DNA of 64,000 bases from Flaviflagellibacter deserti (GCF_042652085.1 NZ_JBHSJF010000006.1:1054001-1118000); one strand, 5' to 3'; shown: positions 24,490 through 33,432, counted from the stretch's first letter. Numbers and translations are program-made. Notes: generated by a model from the letters alone, not told the origin.

Positions 24490-24562
24490 ACGATTCTAGT
24501 CTCCGACCGGATGCTGGATGGTCTACGCCAGCCGGGACGATCCGGCAAAATAACAAAGCTTT

Positions 24563-25201
24563 TCAGAATAACACTTCGGGCCTGCGCGTTTCCCAGGCCA
24601 GCCAGCCGGCTATGACGACAAGCAGAAGCGAAAGAACACGGCGGATCATTCTTGATCTGTCGCCGGCTATGTAGGCGCCCGCATGGGCGGCCACCAGCAC
24701 GACGGACGCATGCACCGCCGTCGCGACGAGTACGTAGATCAGGCCGAGCACCGCGAGTTGGACGAACAAGGAGCCACGCTCCGGCTCTAGGAAGCGCGGC
24801 ATCACCGCAACGAAGAACAGCACCGATTTAGGATTCAGCACATTGGTGACGAAGCCACGCCAGAACAGGCCGCGATGATCCTCGACGGACGCCGTGCGAG
24901 CCGGCGAATTCTCCGTGCTCTCGGTCCAGCCCTCATAGGCGAGCCAGAGCAGGAACACGACGCCGGCCCAGCGCAGGATCTCATAGACGATCGCCGACGA
25001 GGCGATCAGCGCGCCCACCCCGAACGCCGCAGCGATCGCGTGAACCGACAGGCCCATCGCGACCCCGGCGGTCGCCGCCAGTCCTGCTGCGCGCCCGCGT
25101 GTCAGGGACAGGGTCGCGAGATAGCCCATGTTCGGTCCAGGCGTGATCTCGATGACGAATACCGCGAGCAGGAAGTTCGGGAGCTGCGCGTCGAATGCCA
25201 T
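24563..25201 (-). CDS. LysE/RhtB-family amino-acid exporter (3 of 3), between glmU and glmS
   Basis: A 212-residue LysE-superfamily exporter with the EITPGPNMGYLATL motif near the N-terminus and the VLNPKSVLFFVAVMPRF stretch mid-protein; about six membrane helices. The ATG at 25201 overlaps the glmU stop (TGATG), so it is translationally coupled to glmU. The upstream TTG at 25204 is less likely. Its location inside the glm operon is unusual: amino-acid export has no obvious link to UDP-GlcNAc synthesis, so this may be an insertion that became fixed. A 73-bp gap without visible signals separates it from glmS. Confidence 0.87.
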   Translation of the reverse strand: MAFDAQLPNFLLAVFVIEITPGPNMGYLATLSLTRGRAAGLAATAGVAMGLSVHAIAAAFGVGALIASSAIVYEILRWAGVVFLLWLAYEGWTESTENSPARTASVEDHRGLFWRGFVTNVLNPKSVLFFVAVMPRFLEPERGSLFVQLAVLGLIYVLVATAVHASVVLVAAHAGAYIAGDRSRMIRRVLSLLLVVIAGWLAWETRRPEVLF

Positions 25202-26553
25202 CAATCGTGGCTGAGCTTCGGTGGCGCGCTCTTGCGGCGCTCGTCCGCCCAGCCCTCCTTGTTGACCTGCCGACCGCGCGCGATGCCGAGAGCATTGGCA
25301 GGAACGTCGTCGGTGATGACGCTGCCGGTTGCGATATAGGCTCCCTCGCCCACCGTCACCGGAGCGACCAGGGCAGAGTTCACACCGATGAACGAACCCG
25401 CGCCGATCTCGGTGCGATGCTTGCGGACGCCGTCGTAGTTACAGGTGATAGCGCCCGCGCCGATATTCGCGTCGCGGCCGACGTGGGCGTCGCCGATATA
25501 GGCCAGGTGATTGACCTTCACGTTTTCGTCCAGGATCGCGTTCTTGATCTCGACAAAATTGCCGATGCGGGTTTTTTCCGCGAGCGAGGCACCGGGGCGA
25601 AGCCGGGCGAACGGCCCAAGCGAAACGCCGCGTCCGACATGCGCGCCTTCGAGATGGCAGAAGGAATGGATGACGACATTGTCCTCGACGCGGACGCCGG
25701 GCCCGAACACGACGTTCGGTTCGACGATCACGTCATGTCCGAGCACGGTGTCGGCGGAGAAGAATACGGTTTCCGGGGCGATGAGCGTCACCCCTTGTTC
25801 CAGAGCAGCCGAGCGCAGCCGCTTCTGAAATTCCGCCTCGACGGCGGCAAGCTGTGCCTTTGTATTGACGCCCTGGACCTCAGCTTCGGAAGCCTCGAGC
25901 GCGACGGCACGAAGACCTTTCTGGCGCGCGATCTCGACGACGTCGGTCAGATAATATTCGCTCTTGGCGTTGTCGTTCCCAACCGTCTCGATCAGCGAGA
26001 GAGCGCTCTTGCCCGCGATCGCCATCAGCCCAGCATTGCAGAACCGGATCGCGCGCTCCTCGTCCGTCGCGTCTTTCTCCTCGCGGATTGCTGTCAGTTG
26101 GCCATCCTTCACGACGAGGCGCCCATAGCCGAACGGGTTCTCGGCCTGAAAGCCCAGTACGACGACATCCGCGCCGTCCGCCAGCGCTTCGCGCATGCGC
26201 GTCAGCGTCTCGGGCTTGACCAGCGGCGTATCGGCAAAGGCGATCAACAGATCATCGGCGGGCTTAGTCAGAACGTCTCGGGCCGCCAGCACCGCATGGG
26301 CGGTCCCGAGCCGTTCGCGCTGGACGAAGATCGCGGAGTCGGCCGCGTATTTCCTCGCCTCTCCGGCAACGTCTTCCCGCCCCGGCCCGACGACGACAGC
26401 AAGCCTCTCCGCGCCGGCGTCCCGCGCCGAACTCAACGTATGCCCGAGCAGGGAGCGTCCGGCAGCGGCATGGAGCACTTTCGGAAGAGACGAACGCATG
26501 CGCGTCCCCTCGCCGGCTGCGAGGATCACCGTCAGACAAGTTCGGCTGCTCAT
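25201..26553 (-). CDS. glmU: Bifunctional N-acetyltransferase/uridyltransferase GlmU
   Basis: GlmU acetylates glucosamine-1-phosphate and then forms UDP-GlcNAc, precursor for peptidoglycan and lipid A. The N-terminal pyrophosphorylase domain has [18 protein letters not shown] (residues 11-28), the GTAHAV motif and the metal-binding Asp in FADTPL. The C-terminal left-handed beta-helix carries hexapeptide repeats with the acetyl-CoA/active-site block [28 protein letters not shown] and the CNYDG motif. The 450-residue length is normal. ATG at 26553 faces the divergent SPOR-like gene across 88 bp. First gene of the glmU-LysE-glmS run. Confidence 0.97.
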   Translation of the reverse strand: MSSRTCLTVILAAGEGTRMRSSLPKVLHAAAGRSLLGHTLSSARDAGAERLAVVVGPGREDVAGEARKYAADSAIFVQRERLGTAHAVLAARDVLTKPADDLLIAFADTPLVKPETLTRMREALADGADVVVLGFQAENPFGYGRLVVKDGQLTAIREEKDATDEERAIRFCNAGLMAIAGKSALSLIETVGNDNAKSEYYLTDVVEIARQKGLRAVALEASEAEVQGVNTKAQLAAVEAEFQKRLRSAALEQGVTLIAPETVFFSADTVLGHDVIVEPNVVFGPGVRVEDNVVIHSFCHLEGAHVGRGVSLGPFARLRPGASLAEKTRIGNFVEIKNAILDENVKVNHLAYIGDAHVGRDANIGAGAITCNYDGVRKHRTEIGAGSFIGVNSALVAPVTVGEGAYIATGSVITDDVPANALGIARGRQVNKEGWADERRKSAPPKLSHD

Positions 26554-26641
26554 ATCCTGTGTGTCTCCAGCCCGATTCTACATTCGGCGGATGCGCGAAT
26601 CATGCAAACGCCGTCTAGTGTCCGCGTCCTGATTGGATCCT

Positions 26642-27535
26642 ATGGCCGTGACTGACCAGGCTGCTCAACCAGAACCCGTCCGCCGTCCCAAGCCGTCGCC
26701 GCTCATCGAGCGGCTGGCGCGTTCGGACGCGACGTCGTCTCTACACGTGGTCTGGGGGTTTTTCACCATCGCAGCGGTGATCTCCGCAATAGGTGTGTGT
26801 TTCATGCCCGGCGCGGACCGCCGCATATCGGTGGCGATGACGACGCCCGTCAACATAGACCTGCCGGACATTCCGATGCGCGCCGAGCGCATGGAATCGA
26901 CGGAGAGCATGCTGACTAGGTTCGACAAGGATCCGCAGCAGATCGAGAACGATCGCCTCCTCGCACGCGTCAAGGCGCTCGAAGAGCAGTTGAGCGGTAT
27001 TACCGGTTCGATCGCCAAACAGGCGTCGCAGCAGGCCGGTAGCACGCCGCAGATGCGGTCGAGCGCGACGCCTTCGGTCAGCCAGCCGCCTGCTCAGGTG
27101 CCGCCGATGGCGACCCCGCAGGTGCCGCCGGCTCCGGCGCCACTGGCAATTCCTGCGGCCCCACCACCCGTCCAGGCAGCCCCTGCGCCGCCGGCCCTCG
27201 CCCCGCTTCCCGCCACGACCGCACCGGTTCAGACCACCGCTGCGCCAGCTCCTTCACCAATCAGCCGGACCTCGTTTGGCCTCGACCTCGCCAAGGACAC
27301 GTCGCTCGGCGCTTTGCGCGCCAAGTGGGAGCAGCTCCGCAAGAAACACAAGATGCTGGAGAAGCTGTCGCCCCAGGTGACGATCCGCGACGCCAACGGC
27401 AGCGTCGAGCTTCACCTCGTTGTCGGCCCGTACATCAATGCCGCCGACGCGGCGAAGACGTGCGCGGCCCTGATCGCGGCCGGAACACCCTGTGACGGCG
27501 GACTATATGACGGTCAGTCGCTGCCGCCGGGCTAG
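26642..27535 (+). CDS. Membrane-anchored protein with C-terminal SPOR-like domain
   Basis: A 297-residue protein, not recognised as a named gene. The N-terminus is cytoplasmic and basic, then one membrane helix is at about 37-55 (VVWGFFTIAAVISAIGVCF). A short coiled-coil segment at about 88-112 follows (ENDRLLARVKALEEQLSGI), then a long Pro/Ala-rich linker (about 140-205). The C-terminal ~80 residues resemble a SPOR peptidoglycan-binding domain (DLAKDTSLGALRAKWEQL, then VELHLVVGPYINAADAAKTCAAL and PCDGGLYDGQSL). This layout is typical of periplasmic cell-wall or division-associated proteins. The TTG at 26633 is also in frame; ATG 26642 is preferred. A small membrane protein gene follows after 52 bp. 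Confidence 0.7.
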   Translation: MAVTDQAAQPEPVRRPKPSPLIERLARSDATSSLHVVWGFFTIAAVISAIGVCFMPGADRRISVAMTTPVNIDLPDIPMRAERMESTESMLTRFDKDPQQIENDRLLARVKALEEQLSGITGSIAKQASQQAGSTPQMRSSATPSVSQPPAQVPPMATPQVPPAPAPLAIPAAPPPVQAAPAPPALAPLPATTAPVQTTAAPAPSPISRTSFGLDLAKDTSLGALRAKWEQLRKKHKMLEKLSPQVTIRDANGSVELHLVVGPYINAADAAKTCAALIAAGTPCDGGLYDGQSLPPG

Positions 27536-27587
27536 GATTTTTCAGTTCGGCCCGCTATGGCTCTGGCCCTCTTCGAGTGCGGGACCA

Positions 27588-27986
27588 ATGATCCGTTCAA
27601 CCACTGCCTGGCGGCCGAGCAAGTCCTCGGCACTGATCCTCGTCGTCGTCGGCGCGCTATCGCTCTCACTGGCGCTCTACACCCGCTACTGGATCATTGA
27701 GCCGTCGGCAGTCGGCCTCGCATGTCAGGCGGGCGCGAAGACACTCACCTGCTTCTATCGTGGTGGCGTCATCTTCCTGTTCGAATATCTCGTGCTTGGC
27801 AGCATCGCTGTCGCGGCAGCCGCCATCACGCTCGCGCGTCCGTCCGTGCTCGGCTTCGCTATCGCACTTGCCTTCGGCCTTTACGGCGTCGTCGTCCAGA
27901 ACACCCAGCTCAGCGCGCTGGCACTGGCGCTGTTGCCGCTCGTGTTTGCACGACCCGCCCGAGCCACAAAGCCCCAGCCAGGATAA
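27588..27986 (+). CDS. Small integral membrane protein of unknown function
   Basis: A 132-residue protein with about four hydrophobic helices (SALILVVVGALSLSLALYTRYWII, then VIFLFEYLVLGSIAVAAAAITLA, and two C-terminal ones). A conserved-looking loop has two cysteines (GLACQAGAKTLTCFYR) that could pair in the periplasm. No family was recognised. The frame is open from 27492, but ATG 27588 has GGGA just upstream and begins before the first helix. It is probably cotranscribed with the SPOR-like gene. Its last 77 bp overlap the 3' end of the convergent ndvC-like gene, so both C-termini are constrained by shared DNA. Confidence 0.65.
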   Translation: MIRSTTAWRPSKSSALILVVVGALSLSLALYTRYWIIEPSAVGLACQAGAKTLTCFYRGGVIFLFEYLVLGSIAVAAAAITLARPSVLGFAIALAFGLYGVVVQNTQLSALALALLPLVFARPARATKPQPG

Positions 27987-29550
27987 GCAAGACTACCGAC
28001 AGCGCGACCGCGTCAAGATTGACGATCCGCTCCTCGATAACGATAGCGACCGCACAAGCAGTCAGGATCAGCGCGAACATCCGCTCGCTCAAACCTGCCT
28101 CACGCGGCGCGAGCAGGCTGACCAATAGAAGACTGGCGGCGGGGCCGACCAGCGTCGCGTATTCGAACTGCCGATACCGGGCATCAAAGGCCAGGCCGAG
28201 CGCGAAATAGGTCGCAAGTACCGCCGTCGCGGCGACGGCCAGAGTAAGGCTACGCTGAAACCCTGTCGCTCGGCCGGGGCCGAAGACCTGTTCCAGCCTG
28301 GCCGCCCCAACGCCACGGCCGATTGCCGCAGCCGCCAGGACAGGCACTCCGGCGGCCACCGCCAGATAGAGGATCGAGCGCACCAGTTCGAAGGTCGAAC
28401 GCGCGCCGACCGCCTGCATATGAACTGTGAGGCCGAGCGCTCCGCCCGCGACGGTCGCGATTGCGGCCACCGCCAGCCAGGACCTCGTTTCCGACAGACG
28501 CCAGCCGGCCGCCGCGAAAATCAGGATTGACAGCGCGCATCCGATCGCCGCCTGCCATATCCAGCCGGGATGGTTCGAAATCGGTTCGCCCCATTGGAAT
28601 TTCGGTTCGCGACTATCGGCGTCGAGCAGGCCCCAATAACCGCCGGCTGTGCCTTCGAGCAGCCGCTTCCAAGGCTGGTCAAACGCCTCGATCAGATTGA
28701 CCTCGACGCCGCTTTTCTTCTCGAAGGCCAGGATGTCGTGCAGGACGCGCGCCTGCGCCGCAGGTGTGGAGCGGCTTTCCCAGCGTGAACGGCCCTCGCT
28801 CGGCCAGCCGGTCTCGCCAATGAGAATACGCTTGCCCGGGAATTCCTCGCCGACATGGGCGCGGATTTCGTCGATGTGCGCGCCTGCGAGCTCCGCCGCG
28901 ACCGGCTCATCCTCCCAATAAGGAAGGATATGGACCGTCACGATATCGACGTCGTTCGCCAGCGCCTTGTGGCGGAGCCAAAACTCCCAGACATCGGCAT
29001 AGGTCGTCGGAACCGAGACCCGCGATTTGACCTCGCGAAGAATCTTTCCGAGATTTTCTTCGCTCTGCTCACCCCGCAGCAGCACCTCGTTGCCGATGAT
29101 GAGGAGCTTGACGACATCTTTATAGGCGTTCGTCAGGTCTACGGCCGTCTCAATCTGCTTGCGGTTGTCGATGTCCTTACGGCCGATCCAGATGCCGAGC
29201 ATGACCTGAAGCCCATGCTTGCGCGCGAGCTCCGGGACCACCTGCAGACCCTGGTCGACGGCGTAAAGTCGGACGCAATCTGTGATCTTGCTTAACCGCG
29301 CGAAATCGTCGTCGATCTGCTCTTTCGGAATGACGATCGTTTCGGTGAACGGAGACTGTCCCCGCCTGAACGGCGCATAGGAAACGCATGGCACCTTTGC
29401 GTTTTCAGCAAGCGGCGACGGCGGCATGTCGATCGGACGCCCCATCCACCACCAAAAGCCGGCTATGAGGGCGATCGAGAGAGCAAGAAGCGCTAAAGAC
29501 AGGCGAAATGGCACGTCGGCCTCACTTTGGATTTGCCGGTCGATAAACAT
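27910..29550 (-). CDS. ndvC: NdvC-like beta-(1,6)-glucan synthesis protein (GH17 + membrane domain)
   Basis: A 546-residue inner-membrane protein. An N-terminal membrane anchor (17-36) precedes a periplasmic glycoside hydrolase family 17-like domain (about 50-320) with the acid/base Glu155 in IIGNEVLLRG and nucleophile Glu246 in LIGETGWPSEG. About eight C-terminal helices follow. Size and layout match Bradyrhizobium NdvC, required for cyclic beta-(1,3),(1,6)-glucan synthesis, where a GH17 module is thought to act as a transglycosylase that adds 1,6 linkages. An ndvB-like synthase is encoded 0.7 kb away in divergent orientation. The last 77 bp overlap a convergent small gene. ATG 29550 has only a weak Shine-Dalgarno. 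Confidence 0.8.
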   Translation of the reverse strand: MFIDRQIQSEADVPFRLSLALLALSIALIAGFWWWMGRPIDMPPSPLAENAKVPCVSYAPFRRGQSPFTETIVIPKEQIDDDFARLSKITDCVRLYAVDQGLQVVPELARKHGLQVMLGIWIGRKDIDNRKQIETAVDLTNAYKDVVKLLIIGNEVLLRGEQSEENLGKILREVKSRVSVPTTYADVWEFWLRHKALANDVDIVTVHILPYWEDEPVAAELAGAHIDEIRAHVGEEFPGKRILIGETGWPSEGRSRWESRSTPAAQARVLHDILAFEKKSGVEVNLIEAFDQPWKRLLEGTAGGYWGLLDADSREPKFQWGEPISNHPGWIWQAAIGCALSILIFAAAGWRLSETRSWLAVAAIATVAGGALGLTVHMQAVGARSTFELVRSILYLAVAAGVPVLAAAAIGRGVGAARLEQVFGPGRATGFQRSLTLAVAATAVLATYFALGLAFDARYRQFEYATLVGPAASLLLVSLLAPREAGLSERMFALILTACAVAIVIEERIVNLDAVALSVVLLILAGALWLGRVVQTRAATAPVPAR

Positions 29551-29660
29551 TTAGAGTTTAATTCTCAAGCGGGTGGCGCTTGTCGGGACTTGTCGCGAAA
29601 GCGACAAACTTGTCGGTGCATCTGTCCCAAATTCCCTCCGGCTGGGCGTCAGTTCCTAAA

Positions 29661-30119
29661 ATGCGTTCATTGTTCCCTGCGTATCTCTTCGCCGGCGCGC
29701 TCGCGCTGTGCTCTTCCAGCCTTCCGGTCCTGGCCCAATCCGCCAAGCCAGCGGAACCCGCCGCAACGCCGGCGGCGCCCGCCCAGACGCCTGCCACTTC
29801 GCCCACGCAAGCGCCCGCCGCCGCTCCTGCCGCGGCAACCACGCCCGCGGAAAAGCCCGACATCGTCGCCCAACCCTGGCGACGCGCGGAATGCGAGTGG
29901 ACCGGCCAACGCATCATGAGCTTGCTGTGGCGGGACGATGTGAACACGGCTCGCGAGCAGAACCGTTTCTATGAAATGTTTGGCTGCCCGGCCGCTCATC
30001 TTCCTGTCGCATTTCGGTGCGTAATCGAGGAGAGCGAGAGCAAACCGGACCAGAATGACTTGAACGCCCGAGTCTACAGCTGCTGGACCAATCCCGAAAA
30101 GCGACCTGCCCAAGAATAA
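29661..30119 (+). CDS. Small exported protein linked to beta-glucan synthesis
   Basis: A 152-residue protein with a signal peptide (cleavage expected after LPVLAQ, near residue 26), a Pro/Ala/Thr-rich linker (27-65) and a C-terminal domain with four cysteines: CEWTGQRIMSLLW, then EMFGCP, FRCVIEE and YSCW. It lies between the divergent ndvC-like and ndvB-like genes, in the same orientation as ndvB. Similar small proteins are found near such loci in Bradyrhizobium-like bacteria, from memory, and are named after glucan biosynthesis without a defined activity. The frame is open from 29580, but ATG 29661 gives a clean signal peptide. Confidence 0.68.
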   Translation: MRSLFPAYLFAGALALCSSSLPVLAQSAKPAEPAATPAAPAQTPATSPTQAPAAAPAAATTPAEKPDIVAQPWRRAECEWTGQRIMSLLWRDDVNTAREQNRFYEMFGCPAAHLPVAFRCVIEESESKPDQNDLNARVYSCWTNPEKRPAQE

Positions 30120-30221
30120 AGCAGCGGCTTTTGGGCGCAGATGGATCCAGATGCACGGTTCGGCCGTTCATATGCGGTTCAGTACTGCCCTGCCAAAGCT
30201 TTTAGGTGTAATGATGCTCTC

Positions 30222-30236
30222 GCCCCTAGTAGGGGC
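30222..30236. promoter_or_regulatory. Perfect palindrome in the ndvB leader
   Basis: GCCCCTA-G-TAGGGGC is a 7-bp perfect inverted repeat around one base, 25 bp before the ndvB ATG. It could be an operator or an RNA hairpin controlling glucan synthesis, for instance by osmolarity. No regulator is assigned. Confidence 0.4.
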
Positions 30237-30261
30237 TTCCCGAAAGGCAAGTTAAAGCCGC

Positions 30262-32934
30262 ATGCGTGTCGTCCTCGCCGCTCTCGCGTTGGTCACCGGG
30301 CTTCACGCAGCCCTTTGGCTCTGGAGCCGTCCCGTCGCGGAGGCACCGGCCGCTCCCCACAAGTTCACGAGCCTTTCGTTCTCGCCCTACGGCAAGGATG
30401 AGGACGGCGAGAATGCTGACGTAAATCCCGAACAGGTTCGCAAGGACATCGCGGCGGTTGCTCCGTATACCGACGCGATCCGTACCTACTCCGCGACGCG
30501 CGGCCTCGACGTGGTCGCCCCTCTCGCCGCCGAAAAGGGCCTGAAGGTCACGCAGGGCATCTGGATCGACAAGGACGAGGTCCGGAACACCCGCGAGATC
30601 GACAGCGCGCTGGTGGTCGCCGACCGCAACCCCAACGTCAAGGCGCTGGTGGTCGGCAACGAAGTGGTGCTCCGCGGCGAAAAGACCGTCGACGAGATGG
30701 TCGCGCTCATCAACAAGGTGAAGCAGCGGACCTCGCTTCCGGTCACCACTGGTGAAATCTGGAACGTCTGGCTCGAATATCCGCAGCTCGCTTCGGCAGT
30801 CGACTTCATCGCCGTCCATATCCTGCCCTATTGGGAAAGCGTGCCGGCCGATAAGGCCGTCGACCTGACGCTCGACATCTACGAGCGCCTTCGCAAGGCG
30901 TTCCCGGGCAAGCACATCGTGATCGCCGAGTTCGGCTGGCCGTCCGCGGGCTTCAACCGCAACAATTCGACGACCGGCAAACTGCTGCAGGCCGAACTCA
31001 TCCGCGAATTCACCAATCGCGCCCGTGCGCGCGGCATCGACTACAACATCGTCGAGGCCCTCGATCAGCCGTGGAAAGGCGTGCTCGAAGGCAGCGTCGG
31101 TCCCTATTGGGGCGTGCTCGACGCCGACCGCCAGCTGAAATTCCCGCTTTCCGGCGAGATCGAGGACAAGACCTTCACGCAGAGCATGATCGTCGCGCTG
31201 CTGATCGGCTTCCTGCTCTCACTGCCGATCATCGGCACGCGGCGGCCGACTTTCGCGCAATGCGTGCTCCTCGCCGGCGCGGCGAACCTCGTCGGTGCCT
31301 GGGCGGCGATCCTGATCGACCACTGGCTGACGCACTATTTCGTCTTCGGCGCCCAGATCGCAATGGTGATCGGCTCGCTCCTGCTCGCCCCGCTCGCGGT
31401 TGTGATCCTCAGCCGCATCGAGGAAATCTCGGCTATCGCCTTCGGCCGCAAGGGTCGGCGCACGCTGGACGGCCAGGATCCGGCCGTGGCGCAGACGCCG
31501 AAGGTATCGATCCACATCCCGGCCTATCGCGAACAGCCGGACATGCTGATCAAGACGCTCGATAGCGTCGCCGCGCTCGAATATCCGGACTTCGAGTGCG
31601 TGGTCGTCATCAATAACACGCCCGATCCCGAGTTCTGGCAGCCGATCGAGGAGCATTGCCGCCTGCTCGGCGATCGCTTCAAGTTCGTCAACGCCATGAA
31701 GCTTGAGGGCTTCAAGGCCGGCGCCCTGCGCCTCGCCCTGGAGCACACTGCTCCGGAAGCGACCATCATCGGCATCATCGATGCCGACTACGTGGTCTCG
31801 CCGGATTGGCTGAAGGACCTCGTTCCGGCCTTCGCTGATCCGGCCGTCGGCATCGTCCAGGCTCCGCAGGATCACCGCGACGGCGAGCGGACCGTTCTCG
31901 CCCGCCTGATGAACACCGAATATGCCGGTTTCTTCGACATCGGCATGGTCGAACGCAACGAGCAGAACGCGATCATCGTCCACGGCACGATGTGCCTGCT
32001 CCGCCGCGCGGCGATGGACGATGCCGGCGGCTGGTCGTCCGACACGATCTGCGAGGATTCCGATCTCGGCCTCACCATCCTCGAAAAGGGCTGGTCGGCG
32101 CACTACACCCGCAAGCGCTACGGCTGGGGCCTGCTGCCGGACAATTTCGAGGCGTTCCGCAAACAGCGCCACCGCTGGACCTTCGGCGGCATGCAGATCG
32201 CGGTGAAGCATCTCAGGCTGTTCAAGCCGGGCGCCTCGCGCCTCAGCGCCGAGCAGCGCCGGACCTATCTCATCGGCTGGCTGAACTGGATGGGTGCGGA
32301 GGCTATTGGCGTCGCCATCGCCATCATGAACCTGATCTGGGTTCCGGTCATCGCGTTTGGCGGCGTCGCCATTCCGGAAGCGGTGCTGACGATCCCGATC
32401 CTGTTTGGCTTCGCGATCTATCTGATCCACTTCTTCTCGCTCTATCAGCTGCGGGTACGCCATCCCTTCTTGTCAACGATCGGCGCGTCGATCGCCGCCA
32501 TGGCGCTGCAGTTCACCGTCGCCCGCGGCGTCGCGGAATGGGTGGTGAAGCAGCACATGCCGTTCATCGTCACGGCCAAGGGCGGCAAGGGAGTGAAGGC
32601 GCGCAAGTTCCCGGCGCGTTGGGAACTCGGACTGGGCAGTGCTCTGGTCCTTGGCGCAGCGTTGGTTTGGGGCACGAACTTCGTGAACGTCCGCGAGACG
32701 AACATCTTCGCGCTCGTTCTCCTGGTTCAGTCCCTGCCCTTCCTCGCGGCCGCCGGGCTTGCATGGGTCGAGGGTTCGAAGCTCAACGATCCGGCGTTCA
32801 TCGCGGCGAAGACGGCCCGTCTCGCTGGTCTCGGAGGTTTCGTCCGGCGTCGCGCGCGCGACGCGGCTGCTCCTGTCGTGGCGGAGCCGGCATCGGCTCT
32901 GGCGAGTTCGCGCGACGACGTCGCGACGGTCTGA
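30262..32934 (+). CDS. ndvB: NdvB-like beta-(1,3)-glucan synthase (GH17-GT2 fusion)
   Basis: An 890-residue inner-membrane protein joining two enzymes. An N-terminal signal anchor (1-22) is followed by a GH17-like periplasmic domain (about 35-290) with Glu134 (VVGNEVVLRG) and Glu223 (VIAEFGWPSAG). Four membrane helices lead to a cytoplasmic GT2 glycosyltransferase domain (about 415-660) with the processive-synthase motif: D507/D509 (IDADY), E598-D599 (CEDSD) and Q635-R-H-R-W639. Further helices follow. It polymerises glucose from UDP-glucose into beta-(1,3)-linked periplasmic glucan, as shown for Bradyrhizobium NdvB, with the GH17 part possibly branching or closing chains. It is divergent from ndvC with a small exported protein between. 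Confidence 0.85.
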   Translation: MRVVLAALALVTGLHAALWLWSRPVAEAPAAPHKFTSLSFSPYGKDEDGENADVNPEQVRKDIAAVAPYTDAIRTYSATRGLDVVAPLAAEKGLKVTQGIWIDKDEVRNTREIDSALVVADRNPNVKALVVGNEVVLRGEKTVDEMVALINKVKQRTSLPVTTGEIWNVWLEYPQLASAVDFIAVHILPYWESVPADKAVDLTLDIYERLRKAFPGKHIVIAEFGWPSAGFNRNNSTTGKLLQAELIREFTNRARARGIDYNIVEALDQPWKGVLEGSVGPYWGVLDADRQLKFPLSGEIEDKTFTQSMIVALLIGFLLSLPIIGTRRPTFAQCVLLAGAANLVGAWAAILIDHWLTHYFVFGAQIAMVIGSLLLAPLAVVILSRIEEISAIAFGRKGRRTLDGQDPAVAQTPKVSIHIPAYREQPDMLIKTLDSVAALEYPDFECVVVINNTPDPEFWQPIEEHCRLLGDRFKFVNAMKLEGFKAGALRLALEHTAPEATIIGIIDADYVVSPDWLKDLVPAFADPAVGIVQAPQDHRDGERTVLARLMNTEYAGFFDIGMVERNEQNAIIVHGTMCLLRRAAMDDAGGWSSDTICEDSDLGLTILEKGWSAHYTRKRYGWGLLPDNFEAFRKQRHRWTFGGMQIAVKHLRLFKPGASRLSAEQRRTYLIGWLNWMGAEAIGVAIAIMNLIWVPVIAFGGVAIPEAVLTIPILFGFAIYLIHFFSLYQLRVRHPFLSTIGASIAAMALQFTVARGVAEWVVKQHMPFIVTAKGGKGVKARKFPARWELGLGSALVLGAALVWGTNFVNVRETNIFALVLLVQSLPFLAAAGLAWVEGSKLNDPAFIAAKTARLAGLGGFVRRRARDAAAPVVAEPASALASSRDDVATV

Positions 32935-32940
32935 GATCGA

Positions 32941-32965
32941 CCGCGCCTGTCAGCGACAGGCGCGG
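32941..32965. terminator. Hairpin between convergent ndvB and BA14K-like genes
   Basis: An 11-bp perfect stem (32941-32951 with 32955-32965) with an AGC loop. It begins six bases after the ndvB stop and overlaps the last codons of the convergent gene (stop 32950-32952). There is no T-tract, so it more likely protects 3' ends than terminates by itself. Confidence 0.5.
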
Positions 32966-33372
32966 GTCACCCCGTCATATCCTCGGTAACTACCCGTCGC
33001 TGCGTTATAGGTCCTGTACCGCGTACATCTCGGAGCTTGCGCCATGCGCGTCGACGTCCGGCGCACGCGTTCATTTGACCGCGTGGGTTCCGGCTTGGCT
33101 TCCGTAGAGGATTTGGCTTCCGGAGCGGGCTTGGCTTCTTGAACGGACATGTCTTGCCCGTTCGATAAGGCCGGCTCGCCCCTGACGATGTCGAAAGTCT
33201 GTTCGACACGTGCGTCACGTCCGCTCTGTATGGGGAGCGAGCCAGGGCAGCGCATCTGGCTCGCGCTTTCGTCGAACCAGCAATCGAGATGATTGAATGT
33301 GGTCTGCGCGAGCGCATTGCCGCCGAAGCACTGGACTGCGCAGGCGAGCGCCAGTTTCACGATTGTCGACAT
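32950..33372 (-). CDS. Secreted protein with BA14K-like C-terminal motif
   Basis: A 140-residue exported protein: signal peptide 1-22 (cleavage after GNALA), a domain with a Cys pair (LDCWFDESASQMRC), a charged Glu/Lys/Pro linker and a C-terminal CTRYRTYNAATGSYRGYDG then TRAC motif. This last part matches the BA14K signature (C..RYrSYd..tGtYrGyDG...C) known from the Brucella immunoreactive protein and common in Hyphomicrobiales. The rest is not BA14K-like. Function unknown. GGGAGG lies upstream of ATG 33372. The gap to the upstream minus-strand gene is 60 bp, so cotranscription is possible. Its 3' end is embedded in a hairpin shared with ndvB. Confidence 0.68.
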   Translation of the reverse strand: MSTIVKLALACAVQCFGGNALAQTTFNHLDCWFDESASQMRCPGSLPIQSGRDARVEQTFDIVRGEPALSNGQDMSVQEAKPAPEAKSSTEAKPEPTRSNERVRRTSTRMAQAPRCTRYRTYNAATGSYRGYDGVTRACR

Positions 33373-33432
33373 TTGAACCTCCCAACCAGGAGCCGTGGCG
33401 CCAGCCGTCGCGCAACGAATTTCAACTCGATC

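Noticed and set aside
25195..26655. A 486-codon plus-strand frame opposite glmU
   Set aside because: GlmU on the minus strand has both catalytic domains complete; the other frame is an antisense shadow.
31219..32463. A 414-codon minus-strand frame opposite the GT2 domain of ndvB
   Set aside because: The plus strand encodes an intact glycosyltransferase with all motifs; the reverse frame is a by-product of codon bias.
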